A DNA stretch of 64,000 nucleotides from Staphylococcus pettenkoferi (GTDB lineage Bacteria; Bacillota; Bacilli; Staphylococcales; Staphylococcaceae). The stretch spans positions 26,674 through 90,673 of the forward strand of contig NZ_PPRN01000028.1 in NCBI RefSeq assembly GCF_002902685.1, in the 5' to 3' direction. The stretch's first letter is position 1; every line of letters begins with the position of its first letter. The notes below the pieces were generated by a model, which worked only from the letters and a program-made list of their open reading frames with translations, did no database searches and was not told where the DNA came from. The translations under genes and the position numbers were made by a program. Positions 38,652 to 48,537 of the stretch are shown here, one piece after another.

Positions 38652-39104
38652 TTATAGTAAGTTAAAGATTCTTGTCTTGATTGTCTCACTCGCGTCTTTG
38701 TTACGGCAAATGATTAAGCATGTATCATCACCACAAATTGTACCGAGTACTTCTTCCCAATCGATTTGATCAAGGATAGCCCCTATGGATTGGGCATTGC
38801 CTGGTAAAGTCTTTAAGACGAGGAGATTCTCTGTTCCATCAATGTTGACGAAAGAATCCATTAAATAACGACCGAGTTTCTCGAGTGGGTGATATTTTCG
38901 GTCGTTTGGCAAGCTATAGACATATTGTCCTGCTGGCGTAGGCACTTTGATGAGTTGAAGTTCTTTAATATCTCTGGACACAGTTGCTTGAGTAACATTT
39001 AAATCATACTGGTTTAAACGTTTAACGAGTTCATCTTGGGTTTCAATCTTCTCATTAGAGATAATTTCACGTATCTTGATATGACGGACTGACTTTTTCG
39101 CCAT
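38652..39104 (-). CDS. argR: Arginine repressor ArgR/AhrC
   Basis: Hexameric arginine-dependent regulator of arginine synthesis and catabolism. The 150-residue protein starts [15 protein letters not shown], has the winged-helix SQ-type segment [20 protein letters not shown] and the C-terminal arginine-binding core with [14 protein letters not shown]. The ATG at 39104 follows GAGGTG; a longer frame to 39161 would run through the promoter and operator. A near-consensus ARG box lies at 39123-39136. Confidence 0.95.
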   Translation of the reverse strand: MAKKSVRHIKIREIISNEKIETQDELVKRLNQYDLNVTQATVSRDIKELQLIKVPTPAGQYVYSLPNDRKYHPLEKLGRYLMDSFVNIDGTENLLVLKTLPGNAQSIGAILDQIDWEEVLGTICGDDTCLIICRNKDASETIKTRIFNLL

Positions 39105-39122
39105 GTATAACACCTCTATCAA

Positions 39123-39136
39123 CGAATATTTATACA
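39123..39136 (-). promoter_or_regulatory. ARG box at the argR promoter
   Basis: Minus-strand TGTATAAATATTCG matches the ARG box pattern TGNATWWWWATNCA at 13 of 14 positions. It lies about 10 bases downstream of an extended -10 (TGTTAAAAT, near 39142-39150), where bound ArgR would block its own transcription. In the 344 bp between ispA and argR I otherwise see only the ispA terminator. Confidence 0.6.
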
Positions 39137-39381
39137 ATGATTTTAACACATTGCTTCCCATTTCACTACTATATGTATCAGTGATTGAGAGTTTGATATG
39201 AGTGGACTACGGTATAATAAATATTAATTATTGTGGTTGATTCGTAAACACTTTGTAAGTATATTCATGTATATAAATTAATAGACAAGGTTTTCTCGTT
39301 TATGTAATTCCACTTTGGATAAACTTTCAACAAGCACTAGATGAACTTGAATTGTCACCTCTACTTGATTGGTGTCTCAAT

Positions 39382-39424
39382 AAAAGAAGTTCCATGAGAG
39401 CCAACTTGCTCCCAAATGGAACTT
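39382..39424 (-). terminator. ispA terminator
   Basis: AAGTTCCATTTGGGAGC pairs with GCTCTCATGGAACTT (two imperfect positions), followed by CTTTTATT on the minus strand, 25 bases past the ispA stop. Confidence 0.8.
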
Positions 39425-39448
39425 AGGTCTATCAACGTTAATTTCATG

Positions 39449-40327
39449 TTAATGATCACGTTGTACAAAAAGTTGAATAATTTCATTTAAATGTGACGTA
39501 TCGTATTGAGGTTGAAGTGTTTCCAAATTACGATATGCACTATCAGCTTCATGCTGTAATTTTTCTTCTGCCCCTTCTTTTCCTAATAGAGAGACATAAG
39601 TACTTTTATGATTGGTCACATCGCTACCGACTGCTTTACCGAGTTTATCTTGGTCTCCGTAAACGTCTAACAAATCGTCTTTAATTTGAAACATTAAGCC
39701 GAGATGTTCACTGTAAGCTTCTAACGCTTGCGCGATTTCTGTCGTAGGTTGAGCAATATCAACAGCAGCCATAACTGCAAATTTCAATAAAGCACCTGTC
39801 TTAGCACGATGAATTTGTTGCAAGGTCTCTAAATCAATATCTGCATTCTCGCTTTGCATATCGAGCACTTGGCCACCAACCATACCTTGATGTCCACTCG
39901 CTTTGGATAGTCGTGCAAGGAGTTGAACCTTTGTCTCAGGTGCTAACTTAGAATCAGTAGAGATGATTTCAAATGCCTTAGTGAGTAACGCATCTCCAGC
40001 AAGAATCGCTTTCCATTCACCATAAACTTTATGGTTAGTAAGTTGTCCACGGCGATAATCATCATTGTCCATTGCTGGTAAATCGTCATGAATAAGAGAG
40101 TACGTATGGATCATCTCTAGCGCTAACGCAGTGTCTAACCCTTGATTTACGTCTTCATTTAACGTATGAAGTGTTAAAAGTACCAATAGTGGACGTAAAC
40201 GTTTGCCACCTGCGTCGAGAGAGTAACGCATGCTTTCTTCTAAATCGGTATTCAGATGCGTATCACTTACTGCTTTTTGAAGATGCGAATTAATGAGGTT
40301 AATATACTCAGTCATTTGTTGATTCAT
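39449..40327 (-). CDS. ispA: Farnesyl diphosphate synthase IspA
   Basis: Condenses isopentenyl diphosphate with allylic primers to farnesyl diphosphate for undecaprenol, quinones and staphyloxanthin-type pigments. The 292 residues hold the first Asp-rich motif [13 protein letters not shown] (about 80-92), GGKRLRP, and the second [13 protein letters not shown] place the start at the ATG at 40327 (MNQQMTEY), nine bases after AAGGTG and overlapping xseB by 20 bp; an ATG at 40315 is also possible. A start further upstream would run deep into xseB. Confidence 0.95.
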   Translation of the reverse strand: MNQQMTEYINLINSHLQKAVSDTHLNTDLEESMRYSLDAGGKRLRPLLVLLTLHTLNEDVNQGLDTALALEMIHTYSLIHDDLPAMDNDDYRRGQLTNHKVYGEWKAILAGDALLTKAFEIISTDSKLAPETKVQLLARLSKASGHQGMVGGQVLDMQSENADIDLETLQQIHRAKTGALLKFAVMAAVDIAQPTTEIAQALEAYSEHLGLMFQIKDDLLDVYGDQDKLGKAVGSDVTNHKSTYVSLLGKEGAEEKLQHEADSAYRNLETLQPQYDTSHLNEIIQLFVQRDH

Positions 40328-40550
40328 TGTTATTATCACCTTCATTATTTGACGCCTCGTCTTTGACAAGTTCATTGACTTTCTCTTCTGCGTTTTTCAA
40401 AGTTTCATTACAAGAGGCAGATAACTTCATACCACGTTGATATAAATCGAGAGACTCTTCAAGTGATACCGTCTCATTGTCTAATTTATTGACGATACTT
40501 TCTAATTCTTTCATCATTTCTTCAAAACTTTGCTTTTCTTCACTCATCAT
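40308..40550 (-). CDS. xseB: Exodeoxyribonuclease VII small subunit
   Basis: Eighty-residue helical subunit of ExoVII, which degrades single-stranded DNA. It has [35 protein letters not shown], the family signature. The start is ATG at 40550 or 40547. It overlaps xseA by 11 bp and ispA by 20 bp. Confidence 0.95.
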   Translation of the reverse strand: MMSEEKQSFEEMMKELESIVNKLDNETVSLEESLDLYQRGMKLSASCNETLKNAEEKVNELVKDEASNNEGDNNNESTND

Positions 40551-41877
40551 TTTTACCCACTTTCTCTACAGAAGCTTTAATATTTCCGTCTTTCATAGCT
40601 AAATTCAACTGATCGCCTTTACTAATTTGATCCACACTTGTTACGACTTGATCATCTTTACTAATGATAGAGTAACCCCGTAACATGACGTTTGTTGGGC
40701 TCAAGTTATTGAGCAATTCTACTTTATTCTTGAGTTGCGTTTCGTTATGAGATAACATCTGTCGCAAGCGTTGAACAAGTACTTGTTGATAACGCGCTAC
40801 ATGACTTTGATATTGTTTAATATCGTTCAATAGATAACGCAAATTAAATTTTTGAGAAACCAAACGTAAATCTTGTCTTGCCTGTGTCAATTGCATTTTT
40901 AAATTAAGATTTAATTGCTTTTCTAACTCATCACGACGTTGAATTTGTTGATCGTAAAGTAAAGATGGCGTCTTAAATTTATAATAAGATGCTAAATAAT
41001 CTAAGCGCTTGCGTTGCTGTTTAATGATTTGTTGTATCTGACGCGTCATAGATAATTGTACTTGTTTGAGTTGTTGCATCAGTTCAAACTGATCTGGCGT
41101 AGCAAGTACAGCAGCATGTGTGGGTGTAGCGGCTCGAACATCCGCGACTAAATCGCTAATAGTATAGTCCGATTCATGACCTACTGCAGAAATAATCGGC
41201 GTTTGGCAGTTGTAAATTGCACGTGCAACCTCTTCTTCATTAAAGTTCCATAGATCTTCAATTGAACCTCCACCACGACCGAGGATAATCACATCTACAC
41301 CGAGTTGATCGGCTTGTTCAATCTTAGCCACGATATCATCTTTCGCTTGCTTTCCTTGTACTAATGTACTGATATATTCTTGTTTAACTAACGGATAGCG
41401 GCTGTTTAATGTAGAATAAATATCTCGAATGGCTGCACCTGTACTTGCAGTGAGTATTGCTATGCTTGAAGGAAACTGTGGTATTGGCTTTTTATTGACA
41501 TCATCAAACAAGCCTTCTTTACGTAACTTCTCTTTAAGCTCAGCTAGTCTCTGATAAAGAATACCAATGCCGTCTAGCTGCATCTTATTGACATAAAGTT
41601 GATAATTTCCTCTCTTCTCAAATACCGAAACACGTGCTTCAATCAGTACTTCGTCACCTTCTTTAGGTGTAAAGCCAAGTTTAGATGCGTTACCTCTAAA
41701 CATCGTCGCATTGATGACACTATTGTCGTCTTTGACGTTAAAGTAGAGGTGACCACTCGTATGCTTTTTAAAATTAGATAATTCACCTTTAATTAAGATA
41801 GTTTGAAGATGTGGATCCTGATCAAACTTGTACTTAATATATTTAGTTAAAGCAGAAACGCTGAGATAATCTGTCAT
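40540..41877 (-). CDS. xseA: Exodeoxyribonuclease VII large subunit
   Basis: Catalytic subunit of ExoVII, 445 residues. An N-terminal OB fold ([22 protein letters not shown]...[15 protein letters not shown]) is followed by the catalytic part with [18 protein letters not shown] and [27 protein letters not shown], then a long coiled coil and a C-terminal ILRGYSI element. It lies 14 bp after nusB. Confidence 0.96.
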   Translation of the reverse strand: MTDYLSVSALTKYIKYKFDQDPHLQTILIKGELSNFKKHTSGHLYFNVKDDNSVINATMFRGNASKLGFTPKEGDEVLIEARVSVFEKRGNYQLYVNKMQLDGIGILYQRLAELKEKLRKEGLFDDVNKKPIPQFPSSIAILTASTGAAIRDIYSTLNSRYPLVKQEYISTLVQGKQAKDDIVAKIEQADQLGVDVIILGRGGGSIEDLWNFNEEEVARAIYNCQTPIISAVGHESDYTISDLVADVRAATPTHAAVLATPDQFELMQQLKQVQLSMTRQIQQIIKQQRKRLDYLASYYKFKTPSLLYDQQIQRRDELEKQLNLNLKMQLTQARQDLRLVSQKFNLRYLLNDIKQYQSHVARYQQVLVQRLRQMLSHNETQLKNKVELLNNLSPTNVMLRGYSIISKDDQVVTSVDQISKGDQLNLAMKDGNIKASVEKVGKNDE

Positions 41878-41891
41878 ACCACCACCACGCT

Positions 41892-42284
41892 TTATTTAAT
41901 ATTACTTAAGACCCCGTTAATAAATTTATGATGATTGTCATCACTGAATTGTTTAGTCAATTCTACAGCTTCGTTAATCACGACTTTTTCAGGCGTGTCG
42001 CCATTCATAAGTTCAAATGTCGCCATGCGCAGAATGATGCGATCGGTTTTAAGTAAACGATCGAGTGTCCAGTCTTGTAAATAAGGTGCAATCTTCTCAT
42101 CTAAGACACTCTCGTGATCTTTCACTCCTGTAACGAGCCAGTTGATAAAATCTAAATCAATATCATCTTCGTCTTTATCATCTTTAATGAAATTCACAGC
42201 TTCAGCTATAGATAAGTCATTATTTTTAACTTCTAATTGAAATAGAGTTTGAAAAGCTTGTGTTCTAGATTCTCTACGACTCAT
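41892..42284 (-). CDS. nusB: Transcription antitermination factor NusB
   Basis: RNA-binding partner of NusE (S10) in rRNA antitermination. The 130-residue all-helical protein begins [18 protein letters not shown] and has [10 protein letters not shown] and [29 protein letters not shown], the NusB signature. The ATG at 42284 follows GAAGGAG; a longer frame to 42299 contains that site. Downstream of accC on the same strand. Confidence 0.95.
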   Translation of the reverse strand: MSRRESRTQAFQTLFQLEVKNNDLSIAEAVNFIKDDKDEDDIDLDFINWLVTGVKDHESVLDEKIAPYLQDWTLDRLLKTDRIILRMATFELMNGDTPEKVVINEAVELTKQFSDDNHHKFINGVLSNIK

Positions 42285-42317
42285 GATAAACTCCTTCAAA
42301 ATGTATTTTTTATCTAC

Positions 42318-43682
42318 TTATGAATGTTCAGTGTCATCATCCATAATATTGTATTTCTCTAAGAATTTCGTGTTAAATTCCCCACTTCTAAAGATGTCAT
42401 TCGATAAGAGATTCATATGGAAAGGAATTGTTGTATCAATGCCTAACACGAGATATTCACTTAACGCACGTAAACCAGACATAATGGCATCATCTCTCGT
42501 CGGTTGATGCACGATTAATTTACCGACCATAGAATCGTAATATGGTGGAATCGTGTAATTGGTATAACATGCTGATTCTACACGCACACCGAATCCTCCT
42601 GGCGCAAGATATTGCGTAATCTTACCTGGTGAAGGCATGAAGTTTTTGTATGGATTCTCAGCATTAATACGAAATTCCATGGCGTGTCCATTGATAGTGA
42701 CATCTTCTTGCTTAAATGGAATCTCTTCGCCCATTGCTACTTTCAGCTGTAGCTTCACTAAATCCACACCTGTGATCATTTCTGTAACTGGGTGTTCAAC
42801 CTGGATACGCGTGTTCATTTCCATAAAGTAGAAATCATCCGTATCTAAATCATAGATAAACTCAATTGTTCCTGCATTTTCATAATTAACTGCCTGTGCT
42901 GCACGAATAGCTGCATTACCCATCTCAACACGTTTCTCTTCGCTGAGAATTGGAGATGGTGCTTCTTCAACAAGTTTCTGCATACGGCGTTGAATCGTAC
43001 AATCTCTTTCGCCGAGATGGACGATGTTACCGTGTTTGTCACCCATGATTTGAATTTCAATATGTCTGAAATTCTCGATGAATTTCTCTAAATATAAGCC
43101 GCCATTACCGAAAGCAGTTTCGGCTTCTTGTTGTGTCATCTTAAAGCCATTTTCTAACTCTTTCTCGTTGCGAGCTACGCGGATCCCTTTACCGCCACCG
43201 CCAGCAGTTGCTTTGATAATCACTGGATAGCCAATCTCTTTGACTAAGTCTTTCGCGTCATCAATTGTTTCAACGAGACCTTCGCTACCAGGTACAACAG
43301 GAACATTGGCACGTTTCATTTCTTCTTTAGCCACGTCTTTGATCCCCATCTTCTGAATAGATTCGTAACTTGGTCCAATAAACTGAAGTTGGCACGCTTC
43401 ACATAGCTCTGCGAAATCTCCATTTTCAGCTAAAAAGCCGTAACCTGGGTGGATACCGTCACAACCTGTAGAGGTAGCGATAGAAAGTATGTTAGGTATG
43501 TTCAAGTAGGAATCTTTAGATTGCGTAGGCCCGACACAATATGCTTCGTCTGCAATTTGAGTATGTAAAGCATCTTTGTCGCCTTCTGAGTATATAGCAA
43601 CCGTTTGTAATCCTAGCTCTTGACATGCACGAATAATGCGTACCGCAATTTCTCCGCGGTTAGCAATTAATATCTTCTTCAT
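42318..43682 (-). CDS. accC: Acetyl-CoA carboxylase, biotin carboxylase subunit
   Basis: ATP-grasp enzyme carboxylating biotin on AccB; first committed step of fatty-acid synthesis. The 454-residue protein shows ANRGEIAVRIIRACQELG, HPGYGFLAENGDFAE, the ATP loop ATAGGGGKGIRVA (about 160-172), and MEMNTRIQVEHPVTEMITG. It starts one base after the accB stop. AccA and AccD are elsewhere. Confidence 0.97.
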   Translation of the reverse strand: MKKILIANRGEIAVRIIRACQELGLQTVAIYSEGDKDALHTQIADEAYCVGPTQSKDSYLNIPNILSIATSTGCDGIHPGYGFLAENGDFAELCEACQLQFIGPSYESIQKMGIKDVAKEEMKRANVPVVPGSEGLVETIDDAKDLVKEIGYPVIIKATAGGGGKGIRVARNEKELENGFKMTQQEAETAFGNGGLYLEKFIENFRHIEIQIMGDKHGNIVHLGERDCTIQRRMQKLVEEAPSPILSEEKRVEMGNAAIRAAQAVNYENAGTIEFIYDLDTDDFYFMEMNTRIQVEHPVTEMITGVDLVKLQLKVAMGEEIPFKQEDVTINGHAMEFRINAENPYKNFMPSPGKITQYLAPGGFGVRVESACYTNYTIPPYYDSMVGKLIVHQPTRDDAIMSGLRALSEYLVLGIDTTIPFHMNLLSNDIFRSGEFNTKFLEKYNIMDDDTEHS

Positions 43683-43683
43683 C

Positions 43684-44157
43684 TTACTTCACCTTGAATA
43701 ACGGCTGGCCATACTCTACCATTTGGCCGTCCTCGACTAAGATTTCTGTGATTTCTCCAGAGATTTCTGCTTGGATTTCGTTGAATAACTTCATCGCTTC
43801 TAGGATACAAACTGTTGTATCATTAGACACTTTATCACCTACTTGTACGTACGGGTTCTCTTCTGGTGATGGTGATTTATAGAATGTACCTACCATTGGT
43901 GCTGTAATTGTTTGAGCATCGTCATCTGCTTGAGCAGACGCTTCACTATCTTGCGCACTCGGTGCTGGTTGAGCTGGAGATTCTGTAGGTGCAGCATACT
44001 GTTGTACGGGTTGTTGTGAACTAATTTGAGGAGTGATAATTTCAGTTTCTTTTTCTTTCTTTAAATTAACAACATTTGTTTTATCTTCTATATTAATCTC
44101 AGTTAAACTTGATTGATCAAGTATATCGATAAGTTCTTTTATTTCTTTAAAATTCAT
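43684..44157 (-). CDS. accB: Acetyl-CoA carboxylase, biotin carboxyl carrier protein
   Basis: Carries biotin between the carboxylase and transferase sites. The 157 residues comprise a short N-terminal helix-containing segment (MNFKEIKELIDILDQ), a Pro/Ala/Gln-rich linker (about 45-85), and a biotinyl domain with CILEAMKLFNEI, the Lys in EAMKL being the attachment site (near residue 123). Co-transcribed with accC. Confidence 0.96.
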   Translation of the reverse strand: MNFKEIKELIDILDQSSLTEINIEDKTNVVNLKKEKETEIITPQISSQQPVQQYAAPTESPAQPAPSAQDSEASAQADDDAQTITAPMVGTFYKSPSPEENPYVQVGDKVSNDTTVCILEAMKLFNEIQAEISGEITEILVEDGQMVEYGQPLFKVK

Positions 44158-44196
44158 ACTACTGACTCCTTCAGTTTGGTTTCATCTATCTATTCT

Positions 44197-44225
44197 ATTT
44201 TACTTGAGTGGAATATTCAATTCAA
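44197..44225 (-). promoter_or_regulatory. accBC promoter
   Basis: TTGAAT (-35, 44220-44225) and TAAAAT (-10, 44197-44202), spacer 17 bp, 40 bases before accB. The 303-bp accB-efp gap holds only this and the efp terminator. Confidence 0.6.
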
Positions 44226-44350
44226 GTCTATGTATACGTCTTTAGTTTTATTCAAATGAAATAGAATTTGTTTAAAATGCGTTTGTTTCAGTCTTGATGG
44301 ATTTTCGCACTATCTCAGTAAGTGTGATATTAAGGTTGTGAACACGACAA

Positions 44351-44391
44351 AAATATAAGGCCCAGACACACAATGATGCGTGCTTGGACCT
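44351..44391 (-). terminator. efp terminator
   Basis: AGGTCCAAGCACGCA pairs with TGTGTGTCTGGGCCT (44377-44391 with 44358-44372, some G-U), followed by TATATTTTT on the minus strand. Confidence 0.75.
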
Positions 44392-44460
44392 GTAAAATAT
44401 ATAAATTATGTTGCGCTTGCCAAAATAATTAGAATGCTTTATACGTGAGCTTACTCGGCA

Positions 44461-45024
44461 TCATGTATTCGCGCGTGATGCATAACTACCATCGCTAGTG
44501 TTGATAACAAGTACGTCGCCTTCGTTAACGAATAATGGCACGTTTAAAGTGTAACCTGTTTCAACAGTAGCAGATTTAGTAGCACCTGTAGCAGTATCAC
44601 CTTTAATACCTGGTTCAGTTTCTGTTACTTCAAGTTCAACTGTTTTCGGAAGCTCGATTCCGATAATTTCACCTTCGTAACTTTGAATTTGAACGTCCAT
44701 ATTTGCTTTTAAGAATTTCAATTCTTCTTGTAAGTAGTCGCCAGGAAGTTCTACTTGTTCGAATGTTTCATTGTCCATGAAGACATGAGTGTCACCATCA
44801 GCATATAAATATTGCATGCGGCGATTCTCAATCATCGCTTGTTCTACTTTCTCACCAGCTCTAAATGTCTTCTCTTGAATCGCACCTGTTCTAAGGTTAC
44901 GTAATTTAGAGCGTACAAAGGCAGAACCTTTACCTGGTTTCACGTGTTGGAAATCGACAACTTTCCAAATTCCATTGTCTACAGAAATAGTTAATCCTGT
45001 CTTAAAATCATTAACCGAAATCAT
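44461..45024 (-). CDS. efp: Elongation factor P
   Basis: Relieves ribosome stalling at polyproline stretches by entering the E site. The 187 residues form three beta-barrel domains; [21 protein letters not shown] carries the conserved Lys near 32 that is modified in many bacteria. The C-terminal [20 protein letters not shown] is typical. It follows the M24 peptidase gene by 27 bp, the common Firmicutes pair. Confidence 0.97.
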   Translation of the reverse strand: MISVNDFKTGLTISVDNGIWKVVDFQHVKPGKGSAFVRSKLRNLRTGAIQEKTFRAGEKVEQAMIENRRMQYLYADGDTHVFMDNETFEQVELPGDYLQEELKFLKANMDVQIQSYEGEIIGIELPKTVELEVTETEPGIKGDTATGATKSATVETGYTLNVPLFVNEGDVLVINTSDGSYASRANT

Positions 45025-45051
45025 TCAGTTTCCTCCTCATTAACGCTTTCA

Positions 45052-46110
45052 TTATAAAATAATAAGGTCTTTCGATGATTTAGTAAAGCGTTCACAACCA
45101 TTTTCAGTGATTAAGATATCATCCTCAATACGAACGCCACCTAAACCTTCGAGATAAATACCAGGCTCTATTGTAACACATTGATTCACTTTAAGCGTGC
45201 TATCACTGCGACGTGAAAGCGCTGGCCCTTCATGAACATCTAAACCAATGCCATGGCCTAGGGAATGACCGAAATAGTCTCCGTAGCCTTTCTCACTGAT
45301 ATAGTCTCTGGCTACTGCGTCGAGTTCACTCGCTTTCATACCTGGTTTGGCTGCTTCAATCGCTTTAAGATTAGCGTCAAGCACGATTTGATGAATTTCT
45401 TTAAGTTTTTCATCAGGTTCACCCACAGCAAATGTACGTGTAATATCTGAGGCATAACCTTTGTAGTAAGCACCGTAATCTAAAGTGATTAAGTCACCAT
45501 CTTCAATGACTTTGTCACTTGCGACACCATGTGGCATAGCACCACGATAGCCTGATGCTACAATCGTATCGAATGATGTGTCTTCAGCCCCGAGTTCAAG
45601 CATTTTACTTTCAAGTTTCGCTTTAACGTCATGTTCCGTCATGCCCGCTTTCATAACCGTTAGGATATAGTCATATGCTTCATCGACTATCTCAGCAGCT
45701 TTTTGAATAATTTGAATTTCGTCTTGAGTTTTGACTTCACGAATTTCTTCGATGGCACCTGAAACGCTAATTAAGCTAATTGGTGCTTTACTGAGTTTTA
45801 GATACGTATCATATGAGACAAGATTCCCTTCAAAACCTACATTTTCTACATTTAACTCTTGTAAATGTGATTTAATTGCATCAAGTAAGTTTCCATCCTG
45901 ATTAATGAAGTTAAATTCGGTAGCTTGTTGTGAAGCTTGATCCATATATCTAAAGTCAGTGAGCAAGATTCTCTTCTCTGACGTGATAATCAATGCCCCG
46001 CTCGTACCTGTGAATTGAGATAAATACCGACGATTGAAATCTGACAGTACAACGAGCGCATCTAAGTGTTTGTCGCTCAATAATTGCTTCACTTGTTCTA
46101 GTCTATCCAT
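45052..46110 (-). CDS. M24 Xaa-Pro dipeptidase/aminopeptidase
   Basis: Metallopeptidase cutting bonds involving proline, 352 residues. An N-terminal creatinase-like domain (about 1-125) precedes the pita-bread domain with metal ligands in LITLDYGAYYKGYASDITRTF (two Asp), GHSLGHGIGLDVHEGP (His), TIEPGIY (Glu) and GVRIEDD (Glu). The start is the ATG at 46110, about seven bases after GGGGG; an ATG at 46116 is too close. Upstream of efp. Confidence 0.92.
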   Translation of the reverse strand: MDRLEQVKQLLSDKHLDALVVLSDFNRRYLSQFTGTSGALIITSEKRILLTDFRYMDQASQQATEFNFINQDGNLLDAIKSHLQELNVENVGFEGNLVSYDTYLKLSKAPISLISVSGAIEEIREVKTQDEIQIIQKAAEIVDEAYDYILTVMKAGMTEHDVKAKLESKMLELGAEDTSFDTIVASGYRGAMPHGVASDKVIEDGDLITLDYGAYYKGYASDITRTFAVGEPDEKLKEIHQIVLDANLKAIEAAKPGMKASELDAVARDYISEKGYGDYFGHSLGHGIGLDVHEGPALSRRSDSTLKVNQCVTIEPGIYLEGLGGVRIEDDILITENGCERFTKSSKDLIIL

Positions 46111-46218
46111 GATCATTCCCCCGTCCTTTAAGTTTGTACTTTTCCTGCTTATACCTTAAAATGATAGCATAATTAGGTTTAAAATGAATAGTTATTGATT
46201 TTTTATAGGAGCAAAATA

Positions 46219-46797
46219 ATGAAGAAGAAATTAATTGCTGTACTATGTGCGTCTACTTTACTAGTAGGCTGTGGAAGCCAAAATTTAACACAACTCGAAA
46301 AGAAAACAACAGATTTACGTGATAAAAATCATAAAATGAAGTTAGAGATTCAAGAATTACAACAGTCAAAATCTCAGCATGAAGAGAAGATTAAAGCTTT
46401 GCAGAAAGATAAAAGCAATATGAAGCAAGCGAAGTCGAATCATAAGAAGGTTTCTAACTATAAGACTTCTTCTCAGTATTATAAAGATATCACTGACGTG
46501 TTAAACGAATACCATGATCAGAAAAAAGACATTGAGGCAAATAAACATAGTTCGAAGGTAGAATCGAAAATCAACGGTATGGTCGAAGATTTAGATCAAG
46601 CCCGTGACCACTACACTGAGAATCTAAATAAAGATGATATGTCTGCCGACGACAAGAAAAAAGATAAGTCAATTTCTAAGTTACATAAAGATTTAACTAA
46701 AGCTTTTGATGATATTCAAGACGGCTATAGTAAAAAAGATAAAAAGAAAATTTCCAGTGGCCAAAAGAAATTATCACAAATTAAGTTAGATCAATAA
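46219..46797 (+). CDS. Coiled-coil lipoprotein of unknown function
   Basis: Predicted lipoprotein of 192 residues. The signal peptide MKKKLIAVLCASTLL ends in the lipobox LVGC, giving a lipidated Cys at about 19. The mature part is very Lys/Asp/Gln-rich, with a heptad-like coiled coil (about 24-75) and a second helical region. The ATG follows AGGAGCAAA; a longer frame from 46195 lacks support. Synteny matches an uncharacterised S. aureus protein next to the M24 peptidase. Function not recognised. Confidence 0.85.
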   Translation: MKKKLIAVLCASTLLVGCGSQNLTQLEKKTTDLRDKNHKMKLEIQELQQSKSQHEEKIKALQKDKSNMKQAKSNHKKVSNYKTSSQYYKDITDVLNEYHDQKKDIEANKHSSKVESKINGMVEDLDQARDHYTENLNKDDMSADDKKKDKSISKLHKDLTKAFDDIQDGYSKKDKKKISSGQKKLSQIKLDQ

Positions 46798-46841
46798 TTA
46801 CAAGCTAAATTAGTTTCTAAGTATTATAGGAGTGTTCATTT

Positions 46842-47057
46842 TTGAGAAATGTATTATTCTACATTGTCATCATCATCGCTGCATTCGGATTGATTATGAA
46901 TTTTGATGTCTTCTTCTATAGCATCATTCGATCATTGATTACGCTAGCGATCATCGGAGTGATTATCTATTTAATTTATTACTTCTTCTTCCTTACAGAA
47001 GATCAACGAAAGTATAAACGTGCGCAACGTAAATATAAACGACGCAACAAACATTAA
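46842..47057 (+). CDS. SA1362-family small membrane protein
   Basis: Protein of 71 residues with two hydrophobic helices (about 4-25 and 31-52: LFYIVIIIAAFGLIM; LITLAIIGVIIYLIYYFFFL) and a strongly basic tail (KYKRAQRKYKRRNKH), which predicts a cytoplasmic C-terminus. TTG start after ATAGGAGTG. It lies 44 bp after the lipoprotein gene, probably in one transcript ended by the terminator at 47071. Function unknown. Confidence 0.8.
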   Translation: MRNVLFYIVIIIAAFGLIMNFDVFFYSIIRSLITLAIIGVIIYLIYYFFFLTEDQRKYKRAQRKYKRRNKH

Positions 47058-47068
47058 ATAGAAGTTAA

Positions 47069-47108
47069 AAAACCTTCTGAAGTTATTTGGCAACTTCAGA
47101 AGGTTTTA
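47069..47108. terminator. Bidirectional terminator before lipM
   Basis: Perfect 14-bp arms AACCTTCTGAAGTT/AACTTCAGAAGGTT (47071-47084 with 47092-47105), with flanking A and T runs, between convergent genes. Confidence 0.9.
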
Positions 47109-47111
47109 CTT

Positions 47112-47942
47112 TTATTTGCGATACGTCCAATCATCAGATCTATATTTTTCAGCAATTTCTTGGACTTCTTGTTCTTGAGCGTCAGTCAGTTGTAGTGGTT
47201 TAAAGTCGATGTTTAAACCTTTTTTAAAACCAGTAGCAAAGGCATCTTCCATTTGTTCCAAAGTGATGTGCTCATCAGAAATATCATTCATAGCTACAGC
47301 TTTATCAAGAAATGCTTTTTTCATTTTATCTTTCAAACGACTATTCTTGAACTTGAACATGTCGAATAAATCATCGATATCTACATCTTGTAAGAGTGAA
47401 CCATGTTGAAGAATTACGCCTTTCTGACGTACTTGCGCGCTTCCTGCGATCTTACGTCCTTCCACTACAAGCTCATACCAACTTGGTGCGTCGAAACACA
47501 CGGCACTACGAGGTTGTCGTAATTTAGCACGCTCCTCTTCCGAACGCGGGACAGAGAAGTGAGCATCAAAGCCAAGGCTTCTAAAACCTTCGAGCAAGCC
47601 TTGAGAAATAACTTTGTAAGCTTCAGTTACTGTACGCGGCATTTCGGGATGATCTTCAGGGACAATGACAGCATAAGTCAGTTCCTTGTCATGAAGTACG
47701 CCTCTTCCCCCAGTTGGGCGTCTGACAAGTCCATACCCTTTCTCTTTAACTTTATCGATATCAATTTCTTTCTCTAAACGTTGAAAATAACCTACAGATA
47801 ATGTGGGAGGGTCCCAAGTGTAGAAGCGAATAACTGGATCGATTTCTCCACGAGACACAATGTTTAACAACGCTTCGTCCATTGCCATATTGTAGTATGG
47901 ATCACGACTACCTGTATTGATGAAATTCCAAGTTTCTACCAC
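47112..47942 (-). CDS. lipM: Octanoyltransferase LipM
   Basis: Transfers octanoyl from acyl carrier protein to GcvH, the first step of lipoate assembly. The 276-residue protein has the lipoate/biotin ligase fold with [19 protein letters not shown], the catalytic Cys in [15 protein letters not shown] (near 150) and [12 protein letters not shown] with the conserved Lys. The cysteine separates LipM from ATP-dependent ligases. It lies beside the rhodanese and gcv genes, whose system it serves. Confidence 0.92.
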   Translation of the reverse strand: MVETWNFINTGSRDPYYNMAMDEALLNIVSRGEIDPVIRFYTWDPPTLSVGYFQRLEKEIDIDKVKEKGYGLVRRPTGGRGVLHDKELTYAVIVPEDHPEMPRTVTEAYKVISQGLLEGFRSLGFDAHFSVPRSEEERAKLRQPRSAVCFDAPSWYELVVEGRKIAGSAQVRQKGVILQHGSLLQDVDIDDLFDMFKFKNSRLKDKMKKAFLDKAVAMNDISDEHITLEQMEDAFATGFKKGLNIDFKPLQLTDAQEQEVQEIAEKYRSDDWTYRK

Positions 47943-48086
47943 AATTAAAACCCCTAACCAATATAATTAGCATGACTCTAATTGATTTAAAGTATGCCCG
48001 ACAACGTTAAAATGCAATAAAAATTTTGATAAATTGCATTCACAGTCTTATAATATATAATAGCGATTTATGAGGGAGGATGCAAG

Positions 48087-48473
48087 ATGAGTAACTTTGT
48101 ATACATTGCGTTAATCATCATCGTCATCATCATTTTATACATGGTTATACAAATGATTTGGAACAAACGTGCTGTGACTGAGTTAGATCAGAATGAGTTC
48201 CATAAAGGTTTACGTAAAGCGCAAGTCATCGATGTGCGTGAGAAAGTGGACTATGATTATGGACATATTAACGGCGCACGTAATATCCCAATTACGATGT
48301 TTAAACAAAGATTCCAAGGTTTGAGAAAGGACCAGCCTATTTACTTAGCCGATGCAAATGGTGTCGCAGCCTATCGTGCCGCGAGAATCTTGAAGAAGAA
48401 TGGCTATAAAGACATTTACATGCTTAAAGGCGGCTATAAAAAGTGGACAGGTAAAATCAAATCTAAAAAATAA
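48087..48473 (+). CDS. Membrane-anchored rhodanese-like protein without catalytic Cys
   Basis: Protein of 128 residues: an N-terminal TM helix (about 4-26) and a rhodanese domain (QVIDVREKVDYDYGHINGARNIP...MLKGGYKKWTG). At the active-site loop, where sulfurtransferases have C-x4-R, the sequence is YLADANGVAAYRAA, with Ala/Asp in place of Cys, so sulfur transfer by this loop is unlikely. YqhL-like; divergent from lipM and convergent with gcvPB. Role unknown. Confidence 0.88.
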   Translation: MSNFVYIALIIIVIIILYMVIQMIWNKRAVTELDQNEFHKGLRKAQVIDVREKVDYDYGHINGARNIPITMFKQRFQGLRKDQPIYLADANGVAAYRAARILKKNGYKDIYMLKGGYKKWTGKIKSKK

Positions 48474-48480
48474 TGTATTG

Positions 48481-48512
48481 AAAAAAGCAATCCTGAAGAG
48501 GATTGCTTTTTT
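48481..48512. terminator. Bidirectional terminator between the rhodanese gene and gcvPB
   Basis: Perfect AAAAAAGCAATCCT/AGGATTGCTTTTTT stem with a four-base loop, equally good on both strands. Confidence 0.92.
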
Positions 48513-48537
48513 CATGCCTGAAATAGTGATTTCAGAG

